A DNA stretch of 5,552 nucleotides. It comes from Bacteroidetes bacterium UBA1860. GTDB lineage: Bacteria > Bacteroidota > Rhodothermia > Balneolales > Balneolaceae. The stretch covers positions 1,952 to 7,503 of the forward strand of contig DDIC01000082.1 of NCBI GenBank assembly GCA_002338335.1, read 5' to 3'. The notes beneath the pieces were generated by a model. That model saw nothing but the letters and a program-made list of their open reading frames with translations. It did not search any database and had not been told where the DNA came from. The first letter of the stretch is position 1. Each line of letters opens with the position of its first letter. Both the position numbers and the translations under genes were made by a program. This document shows positions 1-5,552 of the stretch, piece after piece.

Positions 1-179
1 AGGCCATTGGAGATGTAATGTTTACGGTCTACTTAATGCCATTGCAGGTGACCGCCATTCTATTAACCTCTGCCGTCGTGGGAGCCATGATGATTGCTGA
101 GTTTACCCATGCCGATGGCACACACCAAGACGTGATTGAGCACGCACCTGAGGATCAAGTGGAAGAGGGGACATCATGA
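1..179 (+). CDS. nuoJ: NADH-quinone oxidoreductase subunit J, C-terminal part (5' end outside window)
   Basis: Only the last 58 codons are present, read in the frame starting at base 3 and ending at TGA 177-179. NuoJ is a membrane-arm subunit of respiratory complex I (NADH:quinone oxidoreductase), located near the quinone site beside NuoA, NuoK and NuoH. The visible part begins in a loop and enters a membrane helix with Y-L-M-P-L-Q-V-T-A-I-L-L followed by V-V-G-A-M-M-I-A-E. This matches the usual last helix of NuoJ, which has a P-(F/L)-(E/Q) start and a V-G-A centre. A polar, acidic tail of about 26 residues follows. The stop overlaps the nuoK start (ATGA), the normal J-K gene order with translational coupling, and this strongly supports the call. 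The N-terminal helices, and the TM3 pi-bulge region important in this family, are not visible. Confidence 0.88.
   Translation, partial: AIGDVMFTVYLMPLQVTAILLTSAVVGAMMIAEFTHADGTHQDVIEHAPEDQVEEGTS
161..170 (+). promoter_or_regulatory. Ribosome binding site of nuoK
   Basis: The purine-rich GGAAGAGGGG ends 5 bases before the ATG at 176 and lies inside the end of nuoJ. It supports ATG 176 as the nuoK start, together with the ATGA overlap. Confidence 0.7.
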
Positions 180-478
180 TATCGATTGAGTGGTATATCG
201 CATTGAGTGCTGTCTTGTTTACGATCGGTGCCATTGGGGTCATGGTTCGTCGTAATGCCATCGTACTATTTATGTGTATCGAATTGATGCTGAATGCTGT
301 GAATATTTCGTTGGTCGCGTTCAGCTCCTATCATGGCAATGTAGAAGGCCATATGTTGGTGCTATTTTCTTTATCGGTCGCTGCAGCTGAGGCTGTGGTT
401 GGGCTCGCATTGATTATTGCGTTATTCCGTAATACACTCTCGGTTGATATCCGAAATTTGACCTTAATGCGCTTTTAG
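176..478 (+). CDS. nuoK: NADH-quinone oxidoreductase subunit K
   Basis: A 100-residue protein, the same length as E. coli NuoK and typical for the family. It is a three-helix subunit of the complex I membrane arm, where it forms part of the proton path linking the quinone site to the antiporter-like subunits. Helices lie at about residues 6-23, 28-50 and 59-84. The two essential membrane glutamates are present at the family positions: E36 in the motif F-M-C-I-E-L-M-L-N-A-V-N and E72 in V-A-A-A-E-A-V-V-G-L-A. The paired arginines R25-R26 with R-N-A-I before helix 2 are also typical. The start is fixed by an ATGA overlap with nuoJ and a good ribosome site. The stretch before the helix 3 glutamate (L-V-L-F-S-L-S-V) is less usual than the common F-F-V-M-(T/V)-V-A. 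Unlike most nuo operons, no nuoL follows; the next gene converges from the other strand. Confidence 0.96.
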   Translation: MISIEWYIALSAVLFTIGAIGVMVRRNAIVLFMCIELMLNAVNISLVAFSSYHGNVEGHMLVLFSLSVAAAEAVVGLALIIALFRNTLSVDIRNLTLMRF

Positions 479-513
479 CCTGGTCTACAGCATTAGAGCC
501 TAAACCAGAAGTT
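479..513. other. Convergent intergenic gap between nuoK and the antiporter cluster
   Basis: This 35-base gap is the only non-coding stretch in the window and separates two converging operons. It holds an imperfect inverted repeat: CTGGTCTA (480-487) can pair with TAGA (494-497) and CCAG (505-508), leaving a 7-base bulge on one side. Neither strand has a T run after it, so it does not look like a standard intrinsic terminator, although a weak two-way hairpin between converging genes is possible. I see no promoter. Confidence 0.4.
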
Positions 514-2430
514 CTACAAAAACAACGCAAGACCGATTACCAGCATGGTACCCACAATCCATGCAATGGTAGACTCAATGGACGGTTGAGCTAGGTTAAA
601 TCGTTGAGCAGGAGTGGGTCCTGTCCCTTTTTCTCCACGGAACCACTGTGTCATGGAGCTGGCCATGCGTTGCACCACAATATCCACGGCACCAAACACC
701 GCCCAAGACGTGTCCACCACAACTTTTCGTAGCGGTTCTCCACCTTTTTGATAGATCCAATCAAGGTCAAGTACCCTGCCTGGGCGATAGAGCCACTTGC
801 GCAAGAGCACAAAGGCAAAAAACCCACCCGAGAGCGTCATCAAGGACTCTGAGATAGGATAAGCCTCAAAAGGTGAAAATTTAACAGGGTAAGGGAGCCA
901 TCCATAGAGCAGGTCTGGTGCCAATCCAAACAGTAGGCACAAACCTGCACCTAGACTCATGGCTAACCATTGGCTTAAAGGGAGTTTGTGCGTCAGGGGC
1001 GCATCAGTTTCAGGTGATGCTTGGTCATCCACGTCGTGGTTTTGTGAAGCAACATCCACCAGACCAGATGCACTATCCAATCGTGGTTTGATCCACATAG
1101 CATAGGGAATTTTGAGACCGGTATGCAAAAACGTACCAATGGAAGCTGCAATCAAAATCAACAACCCTGCTTCATGATGAGCCTTGCCAAGCGATTCGAG
1201 AATCATCGGTTTGGAAATAAACCCGCTCAAAAGAGGAACCCCCGATATCGACAGCGCCCCTATCATGTATAGAGCAAAAAGGCCCCATGGCAAGGGGTGA
1301 TCCGGTTCTTTCCACTGCTGTGTATGACTGCTAGCACCACGATCCATACTGTCATCCTGTGAATCTGTCCATTCGACCAGTGTGGCGCGCCCAGCGTAGA
1401 CAGCCATGGCCCCTGCACACATAAACAACAATGACTTGTATAAAATATGACTAAACGCATGGGCTGCTGCTCCATTCAGAGCCATCTCAGAGCCAACACC
1501 GACAGCCGCCATCATGTAGCCCAGTTGTGCGATAATGGAATAGGAGAGAATCTGACGCACATTATTACTTAATAACCCATAGATCGTGCCAAAAACAGCC
1601 ATAACAAGTCCTGCAACTATCAGAATGTCTAGACCTGGGAATAACCGAATCATGACATAAATGGCAGACTTGGTTGTCAACGCACTCATAAAAACAGACC
1701 CTGTCCAAGAGGCTTTCGCATATGCATCTGGCAACCACGCGTGTAGTGGGACAACCGCTGCATTCACAGCAACACCTAGAAGCAAAAACAGGGGACCTAA
1801 CGTGCCCGATGGATTGCTCACCAAGTCCTGCCCCATGGTTCCCCAAGAGATCCCTTCTGTAAAGGGTTGTAATTGGATAGATCCTGTGGAGTGAATTTGA
1901 AATAATATGCCCATCAGCAAGAATCCACCTCCCAGTAGGTGGTAGATCAAGTATCGCACGCCAACTGCTGTAGAGCCCACTTCACGGCGTGACCAAATAA
2001 GCCATGTGGAGGCAATTGCCATAAGCTCCCAGAATACAAAGAGCGTCAAGTAGTCGCCTGCAAGCACCACACCTACTGCGCTAGCACCATAAAGCATGGT
2101 GCCAATACTTTCGCCTCGATCATCTAATGACCAGGCATAGAGTGACCCTATGATCAGAACCAACAAAAAAATGCTCGCAAACAACCGCCCAAGTGGATCC
2201 GAGACGTAAGGCATGAGACTATAGTTACCATAAGTAGCACTCACAACACAAAACTCAGAAGCCTGTACTACGGGTAGACTCCATAAAAACGCGAGGCCTA
2301 GAATGCTCAACAAGATCATCCATGCCGCTCGGAAATATCTTGGAAGCAGTGGAATTAGCAAGGCACCCCCAGCTAAGAGAACTGAAGGTGGTAGGCTTAC
2401 CAAGGACGTTGCGATTGAATCCATCGTCAT
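514..2430 (-). CDS. Antiporter-like membrane subunit, MrpD/NuoL superfamily, with NuoL-like C-terminal extension
   Basis: A 638-residue multi-pass membrane protein of the proton-conducting antiporter family (MrpA/MrpD, NuoL/M/N), expected in the cytoplasmic membrane as a pump subunit of an Mrp-like cation/proton antiporter. Visible landmarks are the TM5 glutamate E135 in F-V-F-W-E-L-M, P-L-H-A-W-L-P at 228-234, the TM8 lysine K254 in L-T-T-K-S-A-I-Y, H-I-L-Y-K at 328-332, and the TM12 lysine K407 in S-G-F-I-S-K. The usual TM7 lysine before P-L-H is asparagine, N223. Two polar loops are long for the family: 348-380, and 450-483, which is rich in Asp. After the 14-helix core, residues 548-638 hold D-L-D-W-I-Y, a long helical stretch and a last membrane helix at about 619-637, resembling the NuoL lateral helix and its anchor. 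The start shares ATGA with the preceding small gene, with GGAGGTAG upstream; an ATG two codons later is possible. The TM12 lysine and operon context favour an Mrp-like role over NuoL itself. Confidence 0.88.
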   Translation of the reverse strand: MTMDSIATSLVSLPPSVLLAGGALLIPLLPRYFRAAWMILLSILGLAFLWSLPVVQASEFCVVSATYGNYSLMPYVSDPLGRLFASIFLLVLIIGSLYAWSLDDRGESIGTMLYGASAVGVVLAGDYLTLFVFWELMAIASTWLIWSRREVGSTAVGVRYLIYHLLGGGFLLMGILFQIHSTGSIQLQPFTEGISWGTMGQDLVSNPSGTLGPLFLLLGVAVNAAVVPLHAWLPDAYAKASWTGSVFMSALTTKSAIYVMIRLFPGLDILIVAGLVMAVFGTIYGLLSNNVRQILSYSIIAQLGYMMAAVGVGSEMALNGAAAHAFSHILYKSLLFMCAGAMAVYAGRATLVEWTDSQDDSMDRGASSHTQQWKEPDHPLPWGLFALYMIGALSISGVPLLSGFISKPMILESLGKAHHEAGLLILIAASIGTFLHTGLKIPYAMWIKPRLDSASGLVDVASQNHDVDDQASPETDAPLTHKLPLSQWLAMSLGAGLCLLFGLAPDLLYGWLPYPVKFSPFEAYPISESLMTLSGGFFAFVLLRKWLYRPGRVLDLDWIYQKGGEPLRKVVVDTSWAVFGAVDIVVQRMASSMTQWFRGEKGTGPTPAQRFNLAQPSIESTIAWIVGTMLVIGLALFL

Positions 2431-2714
2431 GCCTGGCTACCTCCATGATGCTTTCGGAGCAGTACCCGTTGTAATAATATTACCACAGTTAGGGTCAAAA
2501 CCGCGCTTAATAGTCCAAAAAGAAGATAAAATGCAGGAATCTCGTTCCACCAATGACTCGCATAATCTGCTAGGTATACAGCCTCGATAATCACTCCTGT
2601 AGCGCCGCCTAGGAGTGCGAAAGCCAACGGTACCACGACAAACCAGTGCTTCCATGGGGGCTTCATGCCCGACTGCCCAGCCTCAAACTGCCCAATAGAC
2701 TGTGAACGACTCAT
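2427..2714 (-). CDS. Small two-helix membrane protein of the Mrp-like cluster
   Basis: A 95-residue protein that I cannot assign to a named subunit. It has a polar N-terminus (1-22), a membrane helix at about 25-47 with an in-membrane glutamate (E44), a short loop containing H-W-W-N-E-I-P-A-F-Y (54-63), a second helix at about 60-83, and a short basic tail (R83, R87, K88, H89, H90). Small proteins with a P-x-F-Y-x-x-(Y/F)-G motif followed by a helix and a basic end are, from memory, found next to Mrp-type antiporter genes in several bacteria, usually listed as hypothetical. It overlaps both neighbours by ATGA and has a strong Shine-Dalgarno site, so it is a real gene, translated with the pump subunits and probably a structural or assembly part of the same complex. 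It is too short, and has too few helices, for MrpC or NuoK (three helices), and it shows no clear likeness to MrpF or MrpG. Confidence 0.82.
   Translation of the reverse strand: MSRSQSIGQFEAGQSGMKPPWKHWFVVVPLAFALLGGATGVIIEAVYLADYASHWWNEIPAFYLLFGLLSAVLTLTVVILLQRVLLRKHHGGSQA
2437..2444 (-). promoter_or_regulatory. Ribosome binding site of the 638-residue antiporter-like gene
   Basis: On the - strand GGAGGTAG reads from 2444 to 2437. GGAGG ends 9 bases before the ATG at 2430. It lies inside the end of the small membrane protein gene and fixes the start at 2430. Confidence 0.7.
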
Positions 2715-4216
2715 ATGTCACCTCCAGAATAAAAAATCTGTTCCATGATCACGCTAGCTAGATCTAAAATGTGGACAAACGCGTTGGGGAAGAGCCCAAA
2801 AATCACCGATAACACCGCTGTCGAGACAAGGGGCACCACCATCCAAGGATTGGCCTCTCCATGACCCTCAAGATCCTTACCTCCAGGTTTAAAATAGGCT
2901 CTGGCAACGATGGGGAAGAAATATCCAGCATTCATTAACCCACTCAATATGAGTAATCCCAGAGGAATCCACTGCCCAGCTTCGATGGTGCCGAGCGCTA
3001 GCGTCCATTTGCTGAAAAATCCGTTGATTGGGGGAATCCCCGTCAGCCCCATGGCTCCAATTGTGAATGCTGCAAAGGTCCAGGGCATCACTTTCGCCGC
3101 ACCATCAAGTTGTGAAATTGAATCTTTATGTAGGTTCACATAAATAGCTCCAGCACAAAAGAATAGGGTAATTTTCATGGTGGCGTGTGCAGCGATGTGT
3201 AATATGGATCCAAGCACACCCGACATGGTCATTAATGACACGCCTAAGACGATGTAAGAAAGATGCCCAACCGTGGAATACGCAAGGCGGCGCTTTAGAT
3301 TATCCTGTTTAAACGCAAGAAAAGAAGCAACCGTCAGCGTAAATGCAGAGAGAATCATCATCAGGACATCGGCACCCATCTGTTGTAGAATGCCAAAGCC
3401 AAAGATGAATCCACTTACACGTAGGACTCCAAATACGCCCGATTTTACCACAGCCACAGCATGCAATAGTGAACTCACAGGTGTAGGTGCCGCCATCGCT
3501 GAGGGGAGCCAACTGTGTAATGGCATGACGCCCGCTTTGACGCCCACCCCAATAAACATCAATATGAAGATCACCCAAAGCTTGCCAGAAGCTATGTCGC
3601 TGTCAATGAGAGCGCTCAATCCACCTGCTTCGAAATCAAGCGTCCCAGTTTCCATGTAGAGTAAGCCTGCCCCTGCCATCAGCAGGAGCCCTGCGGTAAG
3701 GGTATAGGTGAGGTATTTTCGGGCAGCTTGAATCGCTGCATCACTCTCCTTATGAACGACCAAGGGATAGGTGGATAGGGTGAGAATCTCGTAGAACACG
3801 ATAAACGTGAACAAATTACCGGCAAAAGCGACCCCAATCGTCGAGGAGAGGCTCATAGCAAAGGCCGCAAAAAAGCGCGTTTGTTTCGCCTCCCCATTGC
3901 CTCGCATATAGCCAATACTATAGGCGCTGGTAAAAATCCAAAGTCCCGAGGCAATCAATGCAAAGAAGACCCCCAATGGATCGGCTTCGAGCTCAAAAGG
4001 TAGCCCTGGGGCTATGTCAAACAGTGCACCACCTACCGTCTCCCCACGTAATGCGCCAGGGATGAGACTAAGAACCAATCCAAACTTGATCAACGCCGCC
4101 AAAAAAGTCCAGGACTCACGTAGATTGGGTCGCCGCGATGACAACGCAATCAACGGAATCGCAAAAAGCGACACCAAAACAGCTAAAAGCGGTATGAGAT
4201 CTGGTTGAAGGCCCAT
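2711..4216 (-). CDS. MrpD-like cation/proton antiporter subunit (second copy)
   Basis: A 501-residue, complete, multi-pass membrane protein, the usual length for MrpD/NuoM/NuoN-type subunits, expected as a proton- or cation-conducting subunit in the cytoplasmic membrane. The core residues are all present: E143 in V-F-Y-E-I-L-T-L-S (TM5), K227 in G-V-G-V-K-A-G-V before P-L-H-S-W-L-P (TM7), A-P-T-P-V-S-S-L-L-H-A at 243-253, K258 in V-V-K-S-G (TM8), H-A-T-M-K with K348, and I-P-P-I-N-G-F-F-S-K with K403 (TM12). Lysine at TM12 fits Mrp-type proteins and NuoL; NuoM has glutamate there. The C-terminus is short, with no lateral helix. The ATG at 4216 overlaps the TAA of the preceding gene (TAATG). 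There is no clear Shine-Dalgarno site, so translation probably depends on coupling. Its TM12-TM13 region is very similar to that of the preceding gene, pointing to paralogy. The exact subunit letter cannot be settled from sequence alone. Confidence 0.9.
   Translation of the reverse strand: MGLQPDLIPLLAVLVSLFAIPLIALSSRRPNLRESWTFLAALIKFGLVLSLIPGALRGETVGGALFDIAPGLPFELEADPLGVFFALIASGLWIFTSAYSIGYMRGNGEAKQTRFFAAFAMSLSSTIGVAFAGNLFTFIVFYEILTLSTYPLVVHKESDAAIQAARKYLTYTLTAGLLLMAGAGLLYMETGTLDFEAGGLSALIDSDIASGKLWVIFILMFIGVGVKAGVMPLHSWLPSAMAAPTPVSSLLHAVAVVKSGVFGVLRVSGFIFGFGILQQMGADVLMMILSAFTLTVASFLAFKQDNLKRRLAYSTVGHLSYIVLGVSLMTMSGVLGSILHIAAHATMKITLFFCAGAIYVNLHKDSISQLDGAAKVMPWTFAAFTIGAMGLTGIPPINGFFSKWTLALGTIEAGQWIPLGLLILSGLMNAGYFFPIVARAYFKPGGKDLEGHGEANPWMVVPLVSTAVLSVIFGLFPNAFVHILDLASVIMEQIFYSGGDI
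2717..2725 (-). promoter_or_regulatory. Strong ribosome binding site of the small membrane protein gene
   Basis: On the - strand GGAGGTGAC reads from 2725 to 2717, close to the ideal Shine-Dalgarno sequence. GGAGG ends 6 bases before the ATG at 2714. It lies in the last codons of the 501-residue gene and suggests that the small protein is made efficiently. Confidence 0.8.
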
Positions 4217-5552
4217 TAGACAGGAAATAGGGTTTGAAGGATGTCAAGAAGAGGCACATTAAAAAACCCAAAACCGAGCAGTGCAAGTGCAAGAATCAAC
4301 GCTGGCAGCCTCATGCCCCAACTCACCTCATTCATGGAGGCTTGGCTCGCTTTCTTTTGCCCCGATCGGCGTAAATATACTTTTTCTAGGATCCCAAAAA
4401 AGTAGACCGCATTGAGAAGCGAACTTGATAAGATCACCCCAAACAATACCCAGTGATCCGCTTCTATCGTCCCAAGCGCCAACATCCATTTGCTAAAAAA
4501 CCCAGCCATGGGAGGGAGGCCTATCATCGAAATCGCCGCGAGTGTAAAGGTCGCCATAGTCCAGGGGTATTTCACACGATAACTGTCATTAAAATCACGA
4601 ATATCTACCGACTCTTCTTGGCGTTCCAAATGACTGGAGACCATGAATAAGGTGGCCTTCATGATGGCATGATTGAGTACATGAAAGAGTGCGCCGGCGA
4701 AGGCAAGAGGATTCATCAAAGCAACGCCCATAAGGATATATCCAATCTGAGAGACGGAGCTAAAGGCCAGCATCCGCTTCAGGTTCTTTTGGAGTATGGC
4801 CATGATGGAACCAAAGAGAATACCGGCCCCTGCGAGGTATGCAATCACTTCCGATAATGGCCAGACTGCATTTAGTCCAGAAGCGCCAAAGACGAACAAC
4901 AACACCCGAATCATGATGTAGGCAGCAACTTTGGTCCCAATGGGGGCAATAAGCGCAGAGCTTATGGAATTGGTTTGAGTATACGACTCAGGGAGCCATC
5001 CATAGAGTGGAAACAAGGCTGCTTTCACCCCAATACCCACGATCATTAATAGTAACGCCACCAACACGGCGGGCTCCTCGGCAATCAATGGGATGATAGT
5101 CGTCATATCTATCATATTGAGCGTGCCGGTCATGGCATACATAAAGCCGACTCCAATCAAGTAAAGCGTTCCTCCAACAGTGCCCAAAATTAGATATCGA
5201 AAGGCGGCTAGGGGTGCTTGACGGGAGCCAATGGCGATGAGAGCGTAGGACGAAAGGGACGAGATCTCTAAAAAGACGTAAAGATTAAAGAGATCTCCTG
5301 TGAGAATCATCCCGTTGAGCCCCAACAGAAACAACGATGCCAGTGCATAAAAGGTGGGAGGATGTGCATCAAGATGCTTATCCAGGTTGCCAGCTGAATG
5401 CCACAACACCACAGCGGCGACCCCATTTACGACCATCAGGAAAAAAGCACTCAATCCATCCAGCACAAATTCTATTCCAATAGGTGGTGCCCATCCACCA
5501 AATCCATATCGAATGGCAGGCAATCCGGCCTCCGTGTTGGCTTGGACAACAA
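4216..5552 (-). CDS. mrpD: MrpD-like Na+/H+ antiporter subunit (5' end outside window)
   Basis: 444 codons are visible (5550 down to 4219) plus the TAA stop. The frame stays open to the window edge, so the start is off-window. The TTG at 5523 is unlikely to be the start, because G-G-W-A-P-P-I-G-I-E-F-V-L-D-G lies just after it, whereas in MrpD proteins this motif follows roughly 60 residues of N-terminal helices. Counted from that TTG, landmarks are E86 in V-F-L-E-I-S-S-L-S (TM5), K167 in G-V-K-A-A-L-F-P-L-Y-G-W-L-P (TM7), K198 in G-T-K-V-A-A-Y (TM8), K289 in H-A-I-M-K-A-T-L-F, and K345 in P-P-M-A-G-F-F-S-K (TM12). G-G-W-x-P-P-(F/I)-G-I and F-P-L-Y-x-W-L-P with Tyr in place of His are MrpD-type signatures rather than NuoL/M/N. 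It conducts ions in an Mrp-type antiporter in the cytoplasmic membrane and is the first visible gene of the - strand operon, coupled to the next gene by TAATG. Confidence 0.9.
   Translation of the reverse strand, partial: VVQANTEAGLPAIRYGFGGWAPPIGIEFVLDGLSAFFLMVVNGVAAVVLWHSAGNLDKHLDAHPPTFYALASLFLLGLNGMILTGDLFNLYVFLEISSLSSYALIAIGSRQAPLAAFRYLILGTVGGTLYLIGVGFMYAMTGTLNMIDMTTIIPLIAEEPAVLVALLLMIVGIGVKAALFPLYGWLPESYTQTNSISSALIAPIGTKVAAYIMIRVLLFVFGASGLNAVWPLSEVIAYLAGAGILFGSIMAILQKNLKRMLAFSSVSQIGYILMGVALMNPLAFAGALFHVLNHAIMKATLFMVSSHLERQEESVDIRDFNDSYRVKYPWTMATFTLAAISMIGLPPMAGFFSKWMLALGTIEADHWVLFGVILSSSLLNAVYFFGILEKVYLRRSGQKKASQASMNEVSWGMRLPALILALALLGFGFFNVPLLDILQTLFPV

Noticed and set aside
480..508. 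Hairpin between the converging operons as a two-way intrinsic terminator
   Set aside because: The stem is short and interrupted by a 7-base bulge, and no T run follows on either strand.
511..520. Near-palindrome AGAAGTTCT at the end of the 638-residue gene as an operator
   Set aside because: It is too short, sits at a gene end, and has no promoter beside it.
648..857. Open frame on the + strand opposite the 638-residue gene
   Set aside because: It is an antisense shadow: no ribosome site, a composition rich in Arg, Pro and Cys, and overlap with a strongly supported membrane protein gene. The same applies to 1661-1894, 2303-2590, 2910-3143, 3273-3659, 4014-4208, 4453-4650 and 4669-4857 on the + strand.
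1263..1846. Open frames on the - strand in other registers (1263-1475, 1565-1846, also 2255-2446, 2437-2655 and 3309-3578)
   Set aside because: They lie inside real genes in a shifted frame, have no family motifs, and there is no sign of a frameshift in the host genes.
514..5552. Calling the three large genes nuoL, nuoM and nuoN because they sit beside nuoJK
   Set aside because: They are on the opposite strand, include a small non-nuo gene, and the first has MrpD signatures (G-G-W-x-P-P-I-G-I, F-P-L-Y). None has the NuoM-type TM12 glutamate.
514..5552. Membrane arm of a group 4 hydrogenase or formate hydrogenlyase, or a DabB-type inorganic carbon transporter
   Set aside because: These use related antiporter subunits, but no hydrogenase, ferredoxin-like or DabA gene is in the window, and a set of three pump genes does not suit DabAB.

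Overview
The window carries two gene sets that run toward each other, all encoding membrane subunits of ion-pumping complexes. On the + strand lies the end of a respiratory complex I operon: the C-terminal part of nuoJ (cut by the window start), then a complete nuoK joined to it by an ATGA overlap. After a 35-base gap the whole remainder, 514-5552, is read on the - strand. Read 5' to 3', that strand holds an MrpD-like antiporter subunit (start outside the window), a second, 501-residue MrpD-like subunit, a 95-residue two-helix membrane protein, and a third antiporter-like subunit of 638 residues. Consecutive genes overlap by 1 to 4 bases, so the - strand set is one tightly coupled operon whose promoter and first genes lie beyond base 5552.

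All three large - strand proteins belong to the superfamily shared by NuoL/M/N of complex I and MrpA/MrpD of multisubunit cation/proton antiporters. Each has the TM5 glutamate, the TM8 lysine and a TM12 lysine. The first two also keep the TM7 lysine with the following P-L-(H/Y)-x-W-L-P motif. The 638-residue protein has asparagine at the TM7 lysine site. It also carries a NuoL-like C-terminal extension: a D-W-x-Y motif, a long helical segment and a final membrane helix. The simplest reading is an Mrp-like Na+(K+)/H+ antiporter cluster whose remaining subunits (B, C, E, F, G type) are probably upstream, outside the window. It sits tail to tail against a complex I operon that stops at nuoK instead of continuing into nuoL, nuoM and nuoN.

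The organism is a bacterium of moderate GC content. Complex I, good Shine-Dalgarno sites and compact operons fit many Gram-negative lineages, but the phylum cannot be fixed from this window. I see no RNA gene, mobile element, CRISPR array or long repeat. Almost every base is coding; the only gap is 479-513. The most interesting points are the three-pump set without a visible MrpA, the TM7 Lys-to-Asn change, the NuoL-like tail, the uncharacterised small membrane protein inside the operon, and the missing nuoL after nuoK.
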